A stretch of 58,254 nt of DNA from an uncultured Collinsella sp. (GCA_958412345.1 CATYSO010000015.1:1-58254); one strand, 5' to 3'. Shown: positions 40,691-50,340, counted from the first letter of the stretch. The notes: generated by a model not told the origin, from the sequence alone. A program made the numbers and translations.

Positions 40691-43600
40691 ATGGCTACGT
40701 GGGATCTTAGCTGTCAATCGAATCAGTCGCCTGCGGACAACAAGGAGCTCGCCCCCTATCTCGCACGCCAGAAGGCGATGCGCGAGTTTTTTGAGCGCGT
40801 GCTGTTTGTCCCCAAGGACCCGGACAACGCCGAGGACCAGGACAACAACGGCCTGTACTTTTTGGGCGCTACGACGGGTTCGGGCAAAAATTATACGGCC
40901 GAGCAGGTTACGGCGGATCTGATAGCCGGCGGCTGGGATGAGTCGGGCTGCTTTAACAAGTGCCCGGGGCGTCGCTACCTGGTGTTTGTGGTTCCGGGCA
41001 AGGACAACCGCGACAACTACGTTGCAAATGTTCGTAAATTGCTGGTTGACCAGGGAATGGATCCCAAAGATGCGGAGCACATGGCGTTCGATCTTCCGCG
41101 CGCGGGGGAGAGCGTTCTGCATTGGATCGAGGATACGCGTGGCAAGGGGTTCGTGGGCGTGCGCGAAATCCCGTGTCCCATCGACGCGGATGACGAGAGC
41201 TCTCATCGCGTCATTAAGCGGGCGTGGCGCAGCATTATGGAGGTCGCCGAGGACCTTCTGCACATTCGTGACACAAGAAAACGTCTGGGTAGCGTCGCCG
41301 ATCGTCTGACCCCCGGCCTGGAGGACAAGCTGTCGTTGGCCGATGCAGGCTTGCGTTGGGCTGTGAGTCGCGAGCTCAAGAACATCACGCGTGGCATGGA
41401 GGTAATCCCCAAGATTTGGCCATCTGCGCTTCTCGACGATAAGAGCATGCCGCACGTAATTGCGTGCACACCTCAAAAGCTCGTCAATAGAATCGATACG
41501 GTGACCGGTGCGGGCGTTGTGCTTTTTAATGCCTCGGATGCCGAGAAAGGCATGTTTATCTTTGACGAAATCGATCATATGAAGTCAGATATGCTGTCGA
41601 CGTTGACGGATGACCCCGTGACGTTCCAACCGGACGAGGTGCTGCGTATTCTCGATCGCCATTTTAACGGCGGCGTGGTGGACCCCTTGCTGCTGGGAAA
41701 TCGAGATCAATGGATGGCGGTCTACACGCATGCTTCCACATCAGGCGATCACAAGGGGTCGAATGCCGAGAGGAACAGGGTTTCGCGAGCGAGCGTAGAG
41801 GAAGCTGTCGAAGAAATCGCCAAGGATGCCAAGATAATTCAAAAGGCACTTGCCTCTTGTATTAAGGAAATGAAACTGCGTCCGCCTTTTTCGTTATCTG
41901 ACGAGGCGAAAGAAGAACAGCTCTCCGGCCGACACCTGTTTGGCAGTGACGATATCTCGGTGGGCGACAACTCGGCGAATCCGTTGTGCTACAAGCTCAA
42001 TGAGCGCGGGACCCGCAATATGATTACCGCTCATGGGGTGAATGGGCAGCAAACCATTAACAAGGCGGTTCGTCGTGCGCGTGGCGTCGTTAGGATGGTG
42101 GTGGGTCATCTTGCCCGCTGCGCCACACTTATGGACAGCCTGTACTACGGAGGTCTTTCGTACAAGGACGATCTTTCGCGCAAGAACATCATCGATGCCC
42201 TGGGCATTAGGAACGGCCAGACCAACGAGAAGTATTTTTGGGATTCGTTGATGCTGGCGCTGTTCTTTAAGGACCGCAAGAACGATGACATCGATGCTGC
42301 CGACGACTCGATGTATGCGCGTGGCGTTGATTATTTGGTGATGGAAACCACCATCGAGCATATGTTTACCACGTATCTAACCAGCCATGGCATTGAGCGC
42401 ATGCCGGAGGCGTTCTTGGCCTCGATTGCCGCCAAGGCACCCTGCGTGTGCATGAGCGCGACTTGGAGCGCGCCGACGGTCAAAAACTTCAACCTTGATT
42501 ACCTTGACGAGGTTCATGGTGTGGTTCGCAAGGATGCCTGGATCGACGAGCTCAATAAGGAGATTGTGCGGCAGACCAAGCTGTTTAACAAACAGGCTGC
42601 GAAAGCGTACGACGTCGATGTTGCCTGGGTTGATGAGTCTAAGGAGATCGCTGGTATGGCCGCGCTGACAGGCGGCGCCTTTGGCGGCATCATCGTGTCG
42701 CCCGACGAGGTGTACGAGCAGGCGATGCAGTTCTTTGACGGAATCGGCGTGAGTGAGGGCCTTGCGGTGCGCCTGCGTCGAAAGATTGCCGACAGGGTGG
42801 GCACGAGCGACGCCAAGAGCATCGAGTTTGAGCTGAAGCGTCTGAGCAAGACGCTTATTGCCGTGAGCGCTTGGGCCCGTGGTGTAGCGCGTAACGAGCA
42901 ACAGGCGGGAGCCGTTTTTACTACGCGCCATATGGGAAATCATACGGACTTTAATAGCCTGGCGCTGGATCTTGCCCGTGAGATGGTTGCCGAGCTGGTG
43001 ATCAGAAACGTCAAGTGCCCCGAGATGTCGTACGAGGAATCGCTCAAGGCCGCCAAGGCTATGGTGCCATGCTTTAACGCCGCTGAGTGGGATACCGGTT
43101 GGGGTTGTGCTCAAGAGCGTCTCGAGCTGGGTCAACCGACCTTGATGTTCATTAACTTGTCGGCGGGCGGTTTTTCCAAAAACCTTAAATACAAGGTGCC
43201 TGAAAGCCTGTGCCGCACGGTGCGACAGGTTGATTGCGGCTTTGAGAGCGACGAGCGTCGTCCCAAGATGGACCTCGACTTTCTGTACATTGAGTCGCCT
43301 ACGAGCCGTTTGACGTGGGGAGTCGAGATTAGCTCAGCGAAGTTTGTCCAGCAGGCGTTGACAGGCGTGGTTGAACAGGAAGAACTGGTGGCGCTCGGCG
43401 AGGTTCCGTTTACCAAGAAACGACATAACGTACGGCTGTTGCTGTCTGGCGCCAAACAGAGTCTGCCAGTTCGCAATACCACCTCTTATCAGGTCGAAGG
43501 TGCTCGTATTGTTGCGCAGGCTGTGGGTCGTTTGATGCGCACGAGCGTAAAGATGCCCCGTGTGCAGGTGATGCTCGACCGCGAGATTGCGAATGATTGC

Positions 43601-44641
43601 AACTTCTCGTTTTTGCATGATTTGCCGATGGGCTACGAGCTTGAGCAGGTGGTCGGTGCGTGCGCGGCGGTCAACAATCACATGGCGGACGACAAGGACT
43701 TTGCTATCGCCAAGCAGCAGAATCTTGCTGCCTTTAGGAACAACCTTGCCAAGCAAAAGCACGAGAAGCTGGCGTGGAAAGTTACCTCGCTAAATGCCGG
43801 GGACGAAGATCTCGCTGCTTTTGATAGCGAGCGGGACTTTTATCTGCATCATTTTTGCTTGCCGTGGGAAGACCTTGCAAATTATCCGGCGCGCCGAAGC
43901 GCCGCATTGCATATGCCGTACGCCACGAGTGGTTATGCCTATGCAGAAGGCGGTGTGTGCAAGGTGCCACATTTTGAGTTTCCCCGCTATGACGGTGAAC
44001 CCGTCGAGCAGATTGCCACTCGTCTGGAGGATTCCTGCCGCTGTGACAAGGGGCTAAAGGGCGCGACGGTTAGCCAGGTGAGCCAGGCTGCGGCGCGTGT
44101 GCCCGAGCTGCTTTCGATTCGCGAGGTGCGCGAGCGCTGGTCGCGCGACGGGGTGCCCGCGGCACTGCAGCCAGCGGCGACGGCGCATATGACGCCCTAT
44201 ATGTTTCAGGCGGTGTACCTGGGAGAGCTGGGTGAATCTGCTGGTAGAGCAATCTTTGAGGCGTACTACGATGGCCATTATTCGCTTACGCGTGGCGATG
44301 CTGCCCATGCCGAGGCGGGCGGCGACTTTGAGGTGCTCGATGCTGCCGGCAACAAGACCGGGGTGTGGATCGACTTTAAGCACTATCGCATCGGTGCCTA
44401 TATCGCTTATGTTCGCGATGGTCGCGAGGCGTCGGATGCCGAGCGCTTTAGGGCCAAGGCTCAAAAGGTTGGGGCGAAACGCCTGCTAATCGTCAACGTT
44501 TTGGCTGATGAGGCAGCGCTTGAGTGCGTGCCCAAGGCACTCGATGCCGAGGGGACTGTGTTCTCCGTTCCTTATATGGCCGCTGACGGTGCAATCAATT
44601 TGGAGATGATGGAGGCGATCGGCCGTGCAATCGAAGCATAA
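40691..44641 (+). CDS. DdmD-like SF2 helicase-nuclease
   Basis: 1316 aa. Helicase motifs: Walker A in FLGATTGSGKNYTAE (Lys66), Walker B FIFDEIDHM (Asp292-Glu293), motif III MSATWS (588-593), motif VI QAVGRLMR (943-950). Near the C-terminus, FEVLD...VWIDFKHYR (Asp1228, Lys1230) has the look of a PD-(D/E)xK nuclease site. A helicase with C-terminal nuclease, followed at once by a PIWI-like gene, matches DdmD of the DdmDE plasmid-elimination system (about 1190 aa in Vibrio). The residue after the Walker Lys is Asn where Thr/Ser is usual. ATG 40691 follows CGGAGG. It overlaps the next gene by 17 nt. Assignment is by motif order and layout, not by alignment. Confidence 0.72.
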   Translation: MATWDLSCQSNQSPADNKELAPYLARQKAMREFFERVLFVPKDPDNAEDQDNNGLYFLGATTGSGKNYTAEQVTADLIAGGWDESGCFNKCPGRRYLVFVVPGKDNRDNYVANVRKLLVDQGMDPKDAEHMAFDLPRAGESVLHWIEDTRGKGFVGVREIPCPIDADDESSHRVIKRAWRSIMEVAEDLLHIRDTRKRLGSVADRLTPGLEDKLSLADAGLRWAVSRELKNITRGMEVIPKIWPSALLDDKSMPHVIACTPQKLVNRIDTVTGAGVVLFNASDAEKGMFIFDEIDHMKSDMLSTLTDDPVTFQPDEVLRILDRHFNGGVVDPLLLGNRDQWMAVYTHASTSGDHKGSNAERNRVSRASVEEAVEEIAKDAKIIQKALASCIKEMKLRPPFSLSDEAKEEQLSGRHLFGSDDISVGDNSANPLCYKLNERGTRNMITAHGVNGQQTINKAVRRARGVVRMVVGHLARCATLMDSLYYGGLSYKDDLSRKNIIDALGIRNGQTNEKYFWDSLMLALFFKDRKNDDIDAADDSMYARGVDYLVMETTIEHMFTTYLTSHGIERMPEAFLASIAAKAPCVCMSATWSAPTVKNFNLDYLDEVHGVVRKDAWIDELNKEIVRQTKLFNKQAAKAYDVDVAWVDESKEIAGMAALTGGAFGGIIVSPDEVYEQAMQFFDGIGVSEGLAVRLRRKIADRVGTSDAKSIEFELKRLSKTLIAVSAWARGVARNEQQAGAVFTTRHMGNHTDFNSLALDLAREMVAELVIRNVKCPEMSYEESLKAAKAMVPCFNAAEWDTGWGCAQERLELGQPTLMFINLSAGGFSKNLKYKVPESLCRTVRQVDCGFESDERRPKMDLDFLYIESPTSRLTWGVEISSAKFVQQALTGVVEQEELVALGEVPFTKKRHNVRLLLSGAKQSLPVRNTTSYQVEGARIVAQAVGRLMRTSVKMPRVQVMLDREIANDCNFSFLHDLPMGYELEQVVGACAAVNNHMADDKDFAIAKQQNLAAFRNNLAKQKHEKLAWKVTSLNAGDEDLAAFDSERDFYLHHFCLPWEDLANYPARRSAALHMPYATSGYAYAEGGVCKVPHFEFPRYDGEPVEQIATRLEDSCRCDKGLKGATVSQVSQAAARVPELLSIREVRERWSRDGVPAALQPAATAHMTPYMFQAVYLGELGESAGRAIFEAYYDGHYSLTRGDAAHAEAGGDFEVLDAAGNKTGVWIDFKHYRIGAYIAYVRDGREASDAERFRAKAQKVGAKRLLIVNVLADEAALECVPKALDAEGTVFSVPYMAADGAINLEMMEAIGRAIEA

Positions 44642-46520
44642 CCAGTCGTGTGGTCTGGGAGACATTGCCGTATCTGAGTTTAAACTGCAGCTCGATGCCG
44701 CTGCTGCCGAGGAGCGCTACTCGGTCTTTTGGTGCAACGTAGGCGACGCTGGTAAGCATGCCGTGGCGAACTTTATGGCCGATGTGTGCCAGACGGGCAA
44801 GGTCGTCGCGCTCACGCAGCTTGCAGACAACCGCGTCTTCCTGATGGTCAAAGCGGGCGTGCAGACGGGCGATCTTAATGCCTCGCTTTATCAGGAGCAG
44901 GTGGTTCCGATTAAAACTCATTGGAACGAGTTGGACGATTACGTTGCGCTCCGTTTGCTGTTCAACTCCTGCTCTCAGTTTGAGGGGATTGAGGACGAGG
45001 TTCCCAATGACACCGGGCACCTGTATGTCATTAGCGCCAAGGGTGCCCGCCGCGATGCTGTCGAAAGCGACGGAAGGGGACCTGCCAAGATCGAAACGGT
45101 TGAAATTGTTATCGATGAGGATTGCACCTTCGATCTTAAGATTCGGACGTTTACCAAGCGCCGCGTGCTTATTGGCAGGGCGCAAGGTGACGAAAAAGAG
45201 CTCGAAAAGATTAAGAGCCAAGTAGGCTACAGGCTATCGCCCGTGGCGACGATGGTGCTTGCCCATGAACAAAAGGACGAGTACATCCTGCGCCGAGCCA
45301 AGGGCGACAAGCCGTCTAAGCGTCGCGATTTGACGTTTTCGGCCCAGGCGGACAAGGTCGCCTATACCAAGAAGGGCATTCTGTATCGAGAGTTGCAGAT
45401 TCTCGAACGCCGTTACAGCGACTTCGCGCGGGTGACGCTCATGGAATACCCGCGCAAGAGTTTCTACGAGGTGCTCAAGGGTGACGAATACGCTCGCGTA
45501 GTTGCGGAGCGCATGGCGGGGCAGCGAATCGTGGTGTCGTTTGCGCGTAATGGGCTTGCCGAAGTGGCACGTCGGCTGGCCGATCGGCTTAACGATTCCC
45601 CGTGGGACGTTCGTGCATCGTATGGCGGACGGACCGTGGATTCGCGGGCGCTGAACCTTGTCGTTGTGCCCAATGAGGTTGCCGAGGACGATGGCTATGC
45701 CTTACATGCTGGCGTGGTGGAACAGCACGTGACGCCGGATGTGTGCGAGCCACTGTTTAAGGCGGCGCCAAAGCAAAAGGATCGCAACGCGCAAGAGGCA
45801 ATCCTGGGCGCCATGCTTAAAGAGCTGCTGGTGAAACAGGATGTTGTTGACGGGCGGGTGACGGCGTTTGACCTTGGAGCTCTGGGCATCGAATCGGTGA
45901 CGGTGTGTGGCTTGGTCGATGTGCCGCATAAAGCAAAGGACAAGATTGAGCTGGATTCGCGTATCGCCACGTTGACGATTGGCGCGGATGGGGGCATGCG
46001 CTATGCCTCACATTCGGCAGAGGATGGTCCCGAGGACGAGATGGAGCTCGATCTGCTGACCGCGGACGGCAAGCTCGATAAGGGCGCCTATGTCTTTGAC
46101 GTGCATGCGAACGGGCGGTCTATGCTTGCGCGCGTGCGGGATACGGGCCTGACGACGTTCTCCAACAACTTTATGGCCCTGGTGGGCGAGCATCAGCTCA
46201 CAGGCAAGGCAGGGCGTAAGAAGAAGTTTTTCGAGAGCTACAACTCGCCTTATTACGGCATTGGAACGCTCGAGCGTGCGGGCAAGACTTGCTATTTTGT
46301 GGGCGTCAACAACGGCACCCAGGAGGATATGGCGACTGCGATTCACGTGCGTTCGATTGAGGTGCTCGACGGCGATGATTTGTCCGAGTTGTTGGTTCAG
46401 CTGGCTAACATAGGCCTTTCGCGCTATAAGGCTCCGTCCGTGTGGCCGATTCCAGTTAAGTATCTCAACGAGTGCACTGCGCGTGAGGGCGCGGTGGAGG
46501 ACGGCGATGAGTGCTCGTAA
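44625..46520 (+). CDS. DdmE-like PIWI/Argonaute-family protein
   Basis: 631 aa. The C-terminal half (about 330-631) resembles a MID-PIWI unit: VTVCGLVDVPH (Asp432) at the position of the first catalytic Asp of PIWI, LARVRDTGLTTF (Asp506) like the RDG element, and the ending SVWPIPVKYLNEC (606-617), like the final LPxPxxYA strand-helix of Argonautes. The N-terminal half has no recognised motif. DdmE is a catalytically dead Argonaute that uses a short DNA guide to load DdmD onto plasmids; whether the site here is dead is unclear, as the Glu finger is not identified. The start is GTG 44625 with GGAGG 9 nt upstream, inside the helicase gene, indicating translational coupling. Confidence 0.62.
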   Translation: MQSKHNQSCGLGDIAVSEFKLQLDAAAAEERYSVFWCNVGDAGKHAVANFMADVCQTGKVVALTQLADNRVFLMVKAGVQTGDLNASLYQEQVVPIKTHWNELDDYVALRLLFNSCSQFEGIEDEVPNDTGHLYVISAKGARRDAVESDGRGPAKIETVEIVIDEDCTFDLKIRTFTKRRVLIGRAQGDEKELEKIKSQVGYRLSPVATMVLAHEQKDEYILRRAKGDKPSKRRDLTFSAQADKVAYTKKGILYRELQILERRYSDFARVTLMEYPRKSFYEVLKGDEYARVVAERMAGQRIVVSFARNGLAEVARRLADRLNDSPWDVRASYGGRTVDSRALNLVVVPNEVAEDDGYALHAGVVEQHVTPDVCEPLFKAAPKQKDRNAQEAILGAMLKELLVKQDVVDGRVTAFDLGALGIESVTVCGLVDVPHKAKDKIELDSRIATLTIGADGGMRYASHSAEDGPEDEMELDLLTADGKLDKGAYVFDVHANGRSMLARVRDTGLTTFSNNFMALVGEHQLTGKAGRKKKFFESYNSPYYGIGTLERAGKTCYFVGVNNGTQEDMATAIHVRSIEVLDGDDLSELLVQLANIGLSRYKAPSVWPIPVKYLNECTAREGAVEDGDECS

Positions 46521-46562
46521 AAGTGTAGTCGAGTTATATGTACTAGAAATCTAAAAATGTTC

Positions 46563-46630
46563 TTGCATCCTATAGTAGGAGTGCATATACTGCAGTCATA
46601 GCACATCAGATGGGGTCTCGAAAAGAGACC
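46563..46630 (+). promoter_or_regulatory. Promoter and hairpin leader of the 64-aa gene
   Basis: -35 TTGCAT (46563-46568), a 17-bp spacer, -10 TATACT (46586-46591): one of the best promoters in the window. The spacer contains the palindrome TCCTATAGTAGGA. The expected leader carries a perfect 6-bp hairpin, GGTCTC-GAAAA-GAGACC (46614-46630). It drives the 64-aa gene, not the DdmDE-like operon upstream. Confidence 0.65.
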
Positions 46631-46670
46631 AAGCATACGCATTAGAGTTTATCTTGGAGGGACTTGAGCA

Positions 46671-46865
46671 ATGACTACCTGTATTTCACCCCTTTACAAC
46701 GACAATAGCGAGCAGATCAATCTTCAGGCTATGTACGAATACTACGGCAGTTCTAAAACCAAGAACTGCCTGTACGATCAGAGCGATTTGGAGCCTAGCG
46801 CCGAAGATCGGGAGTATCTGAACGAGATTGAGCACGAGTGGGAGTATGAACTCGGCATCCGCTAG
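46671..46865 (+). CDS. Small acidic protein, 64 aa
   Basis: Supported by a strong promoter at 46563 and TTGGAGGGA before the ATG. The protein is acidic, tyrosine-rich and without Cys pairs or membrane segments; the C-terminal half (LEPSAEDREYLNEIEHEWEY) is one predicted helix. It is not recognised. It lies between the DdmE-like gene and the surface protein, and has its own promoter. Small acidic proteins in such places may be anti-defence or regulatory, but the sequence alone gives no function. Confidence 0.6.
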   Translation: MTTCISPLYNDNSEQINLQAMYEYYGSSKTKNCLYDQSDLEPSAEDREYLNEIEHEWEYELGIR

Positions 46866-46986
46866 TACTGCTGACTCGCAATCTAGAACCTCCGATTTAA
46901 TTACCCCGTTATCACCTCTTTTTAGCGGGGCGCGTTGGATCGACTATGTGTGTCAAACATCAGCTCATCGTGGGAAGGAATCGGCA

Positions 46987-49900
46987 ATGAGCAGGAACAT
47001 GAACAAGAACATCAACGGTGGCGCTGCGGGTAAGGCGAAGGCTGCCGGGCGCGTGGCGCTGGTTGCTGCGGCGACTATCGCCATGACGGGCGGCTCGCTG
47101 CTGTCTCCGCTGACTGCGGTGGCGCAGGGCACAAGCGGCGTCGATGCCGAGGGCAAGCCGGCTGCGGTGATGTCGCCGCTGACGAGCGCGGCTGCCGCCG
47201 GCACCGGTGCGGGTGCAGTGTCGGCGGCGCAAAAGGTCGCCAATCTGCAGGCTGCGGTCGATGCGGCGCGCGCCAAGGCAGCCGCCGCCAAGGTCGACCT
47301 GGATGCAGCCGCCGCTCCTTACGACGCGGCTACCGCTAACCAGCAGCAGGCGCAGGGCGCCTATGGCGCAGCTCGCGGTGCGAGCGATGCTGCCTCCTCA
47401 GCCGCTTCGGCCGAGCTGGAACAGCAGATGGGTGCCGCGCAGGATAAGGCCGATGCGGATGTGAAGGCGCTCGCGGAGGCGCAGGCCGCGCTCGACGCTG
47501 CCAAGAAAGACCTGACGGACAAGGGCGAAGCCCTGACCGCTGCTCAGAAGGCTGCCGACGATGCGCAGTCCGCGCTCGAGGTCGCGCAGGCTGTCGCTGC
47601 CGACGCCACACCCGAGGCTGTTGTCGCAGCCCAGGCTGCTGCGGAGCAGGCAGCGGCAGCGTTGGAGCAGGCGAAGCAGCAGGCTGCCGACGCGCAGGTC
47701 AGGCTTTCGAATGCCCAGACTGGCGTTGATGCCGCCGCGGCTAAACAGCAGGTCGCGCAGGGCAAGCTTTCGGCAGCTCAGCAGGCAAAGGACGCGGCAG
47801 ATGCGGATGTGAATGCCGCTCGGGCGAGCTTTGACGCTGCCAAGGCCGATCTCGACCGCGCCGAGCAGGGCGCTGCGGGCCCGGAGTACGAGGCCGCCAA
47901 GGCCAAGGTGAATGCCGCCGCCGCTGCGTTGGATGCTGCCAAGGTCGTGCAGACTCAGCGCGAGGGTGAGCTTGCTGCTGCTTCGCAGGAAGTAGCTACC
48001 GCCGATGGCGAGGTTCAGGCTGCTCAACAGGCCCTTGGCGCCCAGCAGCAGACCGCGAGCGATGCGCAGTCCAAGCTGGATGCCGCCGCGGCCGCTGCGA
48101 CCGCAGCCGATGCTGCCGTCGATCAGGCCAAGGCCGACCACGCCAATGCGCTCGCGGCGCTGGCGGACGCCCAGGCCAAGCTTTCGGCCGCTAAGGATGA
48201 GAAAGATGCCGCCGACCAGGCACTCGATCAGGCAAAAGCTCAAAAGCAGCAGGCCGACCAGGCAGTGGCTCAGGCGCAGGCCAAGCTCGATGCTGCCCAG
48301 GCTACGGCGAATGCCTCGGCGGAAAACTACCGCCAGGGCGCCATCGCGTTCTTTAAGAGTGTGGGTGCCGATGGCGCCGCGAACCTGATCCTTAACTGCA
48401 AATACGCTAGCCTCACCAAGGTGGGCGAGGAGGTCGACGCGACGAGCCTGACCAACATGAAGCAGGCGATCGTGTGGCTTAAGGCGTGCAACGAGTATCG
48501 TAAGAGCGTCGGCCTAAACGAGCTTAAGGTGACGTACGCCATGATGGCGACCGCCATTGCCGACGCGAACTACTCCGACACCGAGGTCGCCCATGCCCAA
48601 CAGTTCAACGTGGGCGAAAACGTGGCGTGGAACTACGGAAGCAACCCGTTTAACCAGTGGGTCGATGAGGAGAAGGCCGTCTTTGACCGCGCTGCGGCTA
48701 CGCTGGGAGCGATGGGTCTTACGGGAAAGGCCGCTTTTGATTTCTATAGGCAGCATGGCAGCGAAATCAATCGCTACGTGGCTACGTATGGCGGACGCGT
48801 GCAGACGGTCGGTCACTATATGAATGTGATTGATCCCGATTACACCGTGACGGGCATGGGTGTTTGCACGCGCGGAACGATGAATCGCTGGAGCACACAG
48901 GCACAGACATTCAATATGTCCGGCAGCTGGTACAAGGCGTATTCCGACAACCCCATGACGGTCGCCGAGTACGAGGCTGCGCTAAACGCCTGGTGCGACT
49001 CCCTGGCAAATCCTGGGCAAGGTGTGGACGCGGCTCGTCAGGAGCTCGCCGCTGCTCAGGGCGTGGCTGCCGCCGCTGGCAATGAGGTGAATGCTGCATC
49101 GCAGGTGGCTGCTGCGAAGCAGGCGCAGGTTGATGCCGCTGCCGCTGGCGTTGACGCTGCTGCGGCTGGGGTCTCGGATGCTCGGGCTGCCGTGGAGCAG
49201 AAGCGCGCCGCTGCCGATGCTGCTGCGCGTGCGGTTGACGATGCTCGCGCCGATATGGATGCTGCCAACGTTGCTGTTGCCGCCGCGCAGGGTGTCGTGA
49301 CCGCCAAGTCCGGCGAGCTTGATGTTGCCAGGGGCAAGGCCGCCGCTTCCCAGCGCGCACTGGATGCCGCCCGCGCCGGCGTTGGCGACAAGGAGAGCGC
49401 GCTTGCTGCTGCCCAGGACGAGCTGGCTGCGTACTCGGCCGACGTTGCCGCTGCTCAGCGTGCACTTGATGCGGCTTCGGCGGCGCTCGAGGGGGCGCGT
49501 GCAGCTCAGACCGGGGCACAGTCCGCATTGGATGCCGCCCAGGGTGTGGCGGATCGGGCAAATGCCGACGTTGCTGCCGCCCAGGCCGAGCTTGCTGCTG
49601 CTCGGACTGCCGCGAACGATGCCGGCACGGCTGTGACCGCGGCGCAGGCCGCATCCGTTGCGGCCGCTGCTCGCGCGGCTCAGCTGCGTGATGCCGCTGC
49701 GGCGCTTGCTCAGGCGATGGAGGACAAGGGCGCTGCCGATAGCGCACTCACCGCTGCTGCCTCGGCTTTGGCCGGTGCTGAGTCTGGCGTGGCTGCGGCG
49801 GATGACGCCGTGACGGATGCGACCGCCGCTCGCAATGCCTCGGCCGCTGCGGCTGCCCGCCTGCGCAGGATCAACCTTGCCGAAGCCATCGCTAACGGCC

Positions 49901-50340
49901 GTGTCGACGATGCGGACGAAGCGCTCAACGCCAAGATTGCCGCAGCTCATGACGCTGTCGAGCAGGTTGTCACTGCCAAGGCCGAACTCGACGCCGCTGC
50001 TGCCGCAACCGATGCCGTGGCTCCGGCCTACTGGGAGGCGCTCGGTGCCTACAACACTGCCAAGGCCGAGCTCGATGCTGCTATCGCCGAGCTCAACGCT
50101 GAGATTGCTCGCCAGGAAGCTGCCGAGCGCGGTACCGGCGAGCAAATTCAGCCCGCAACGCAGGTGACGTATCAGGCCAAGCACATGGCCTCGGCGTCCG
50201 AGGTCACCACGCAGCAGGCTGTGATGCCTGCCACGGGCGACGCCTCCAATCTGCTGGGTGAGACCTTCGTGATTGGTGGCACGGTCCTGGTCGCCGCCGG
50301 CGTCTTCCTCTCCGACAAGCGCCGTCAGTCGATCCGTTAG
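46987..50340 (+). CDS. Sortase-anchored coiled-coil surface protein with CAP domain
   Basis: 1117 aa. Signal peptide (AAGRVALVAAATIAMTGGSL, cleavage after a VAQ-like site near residue 40). Residues about 75-445 and 680-1040 are Ala-rich heptad coiled coils (Ala/Asp/Lys/Gln repeats). Between them is a CAP/SCP-like domain of about 230 residues (LKACNEYRKSVGLNELKVT, NVGENVAWNYGSNPFNQWVD, GHYMNVIDPDY). The C-terminus has sorting motif MPATG, hydrophobic helix FVIGGTVLVAAGVFL and basic tail KRRQSIR. An adhesin or cell-wall-linked function is likely. ATG 46987 follows GGAAGGA. A strong terminator ends it. Confidence 0.88.
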   Translation: MSRNMNKNINGGAAGKAKAAGRVALVAAATIAMTGGSLLSPLTAVAQGTSGVDAEGKPAAVMSPLTSAAAAGTGAGAVSAAQKVANLQAAVDAARAKAAAAKVDLDAAAAPYDAATANQQQAQGAYGAARGASDAASSAASAELEQQMGAAQDKADADVKALAEAQAALDAAKKDLTDKGEALTAAQKAADDAQSALEVAQAVAADATPEAVVAAQAAAEQAAAALEQAKQQAADAQVRLSNAQTGVDAAAAKQQVAQGKLSAAQQAKDAADADVNAARASFDAAKADLDRAEQGAAGPEYEAAKAKVNAAAAALDAAKVVQTQREGELAAASQEVATADGEVQAAQQALGAQQQTASDAQSKLDAAAAAATAADAAVDQAKADHANALAALADAQAKLSAAKDEKDAADQALDQAKAQKQQADQAVAQAQAKLDAAQATANASAENYRQGAIAFFKSVGADGAANLILNCKYASLTKVGEEVDATSLTNMKQAIVWLKACNEYRKSVGLNELKVTYAMMATAIADANYSDTEVAHAQQFNVGENVAWNYGSNPFNQWVDEEKAVFDRAAATLGAMGLTGKAAFDFYRQHGSEINRYVATYGGRVQTVGHYMNVIDPDYTVTGMGVCTRGTMNRWSTQAQTFNMSGSWYKAYSDNPMTVAEYEAALNAWCDSLANPGQGVDAARQELAAAQGVAAAAGNEVNAASQVAAAKQAQVDAAAAGVDAAAAGVSDARAAVEQKRAAADAAARAVDDARADMDAANVAVAAAQGVVTAKSGELDVARGKAAASQRALDAARAGVGDKESALAAAQDELAAYSADVAAAQRALDAASAALEGARAAQTGAQSALDAAQGVADRANADVAAAQAELAAARTAANDAGTAVTAAQAASVAAAARAAQLRDAAAALAQAMEDKGAADSALTAAASALAGAESGVAAADDAVTDATAARNASAAAAARLRRINLAEAIANGRVDDADEALNAKIAAAHDAVEQVVTAKAELDAAAAATDAVAPAYWEALGAYNTAKAELDAAIAELNAEIARQEAAERGTGEQIQPATQVTYQAKHMASASEVTTQQAVMPATGDASNLLGETFVIGGTVLVAAGVFLSDKRRQSIR

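Noticed and set aside
40691..44641. Type I or type III restriction R subunit
   Set aside because: The helicase carries its nuclease-like site at the C-terminus, not the N-terminus, and no Mod or HsdM/HsdS genes adjoin; the PIWI-like partner fits DdmD better.
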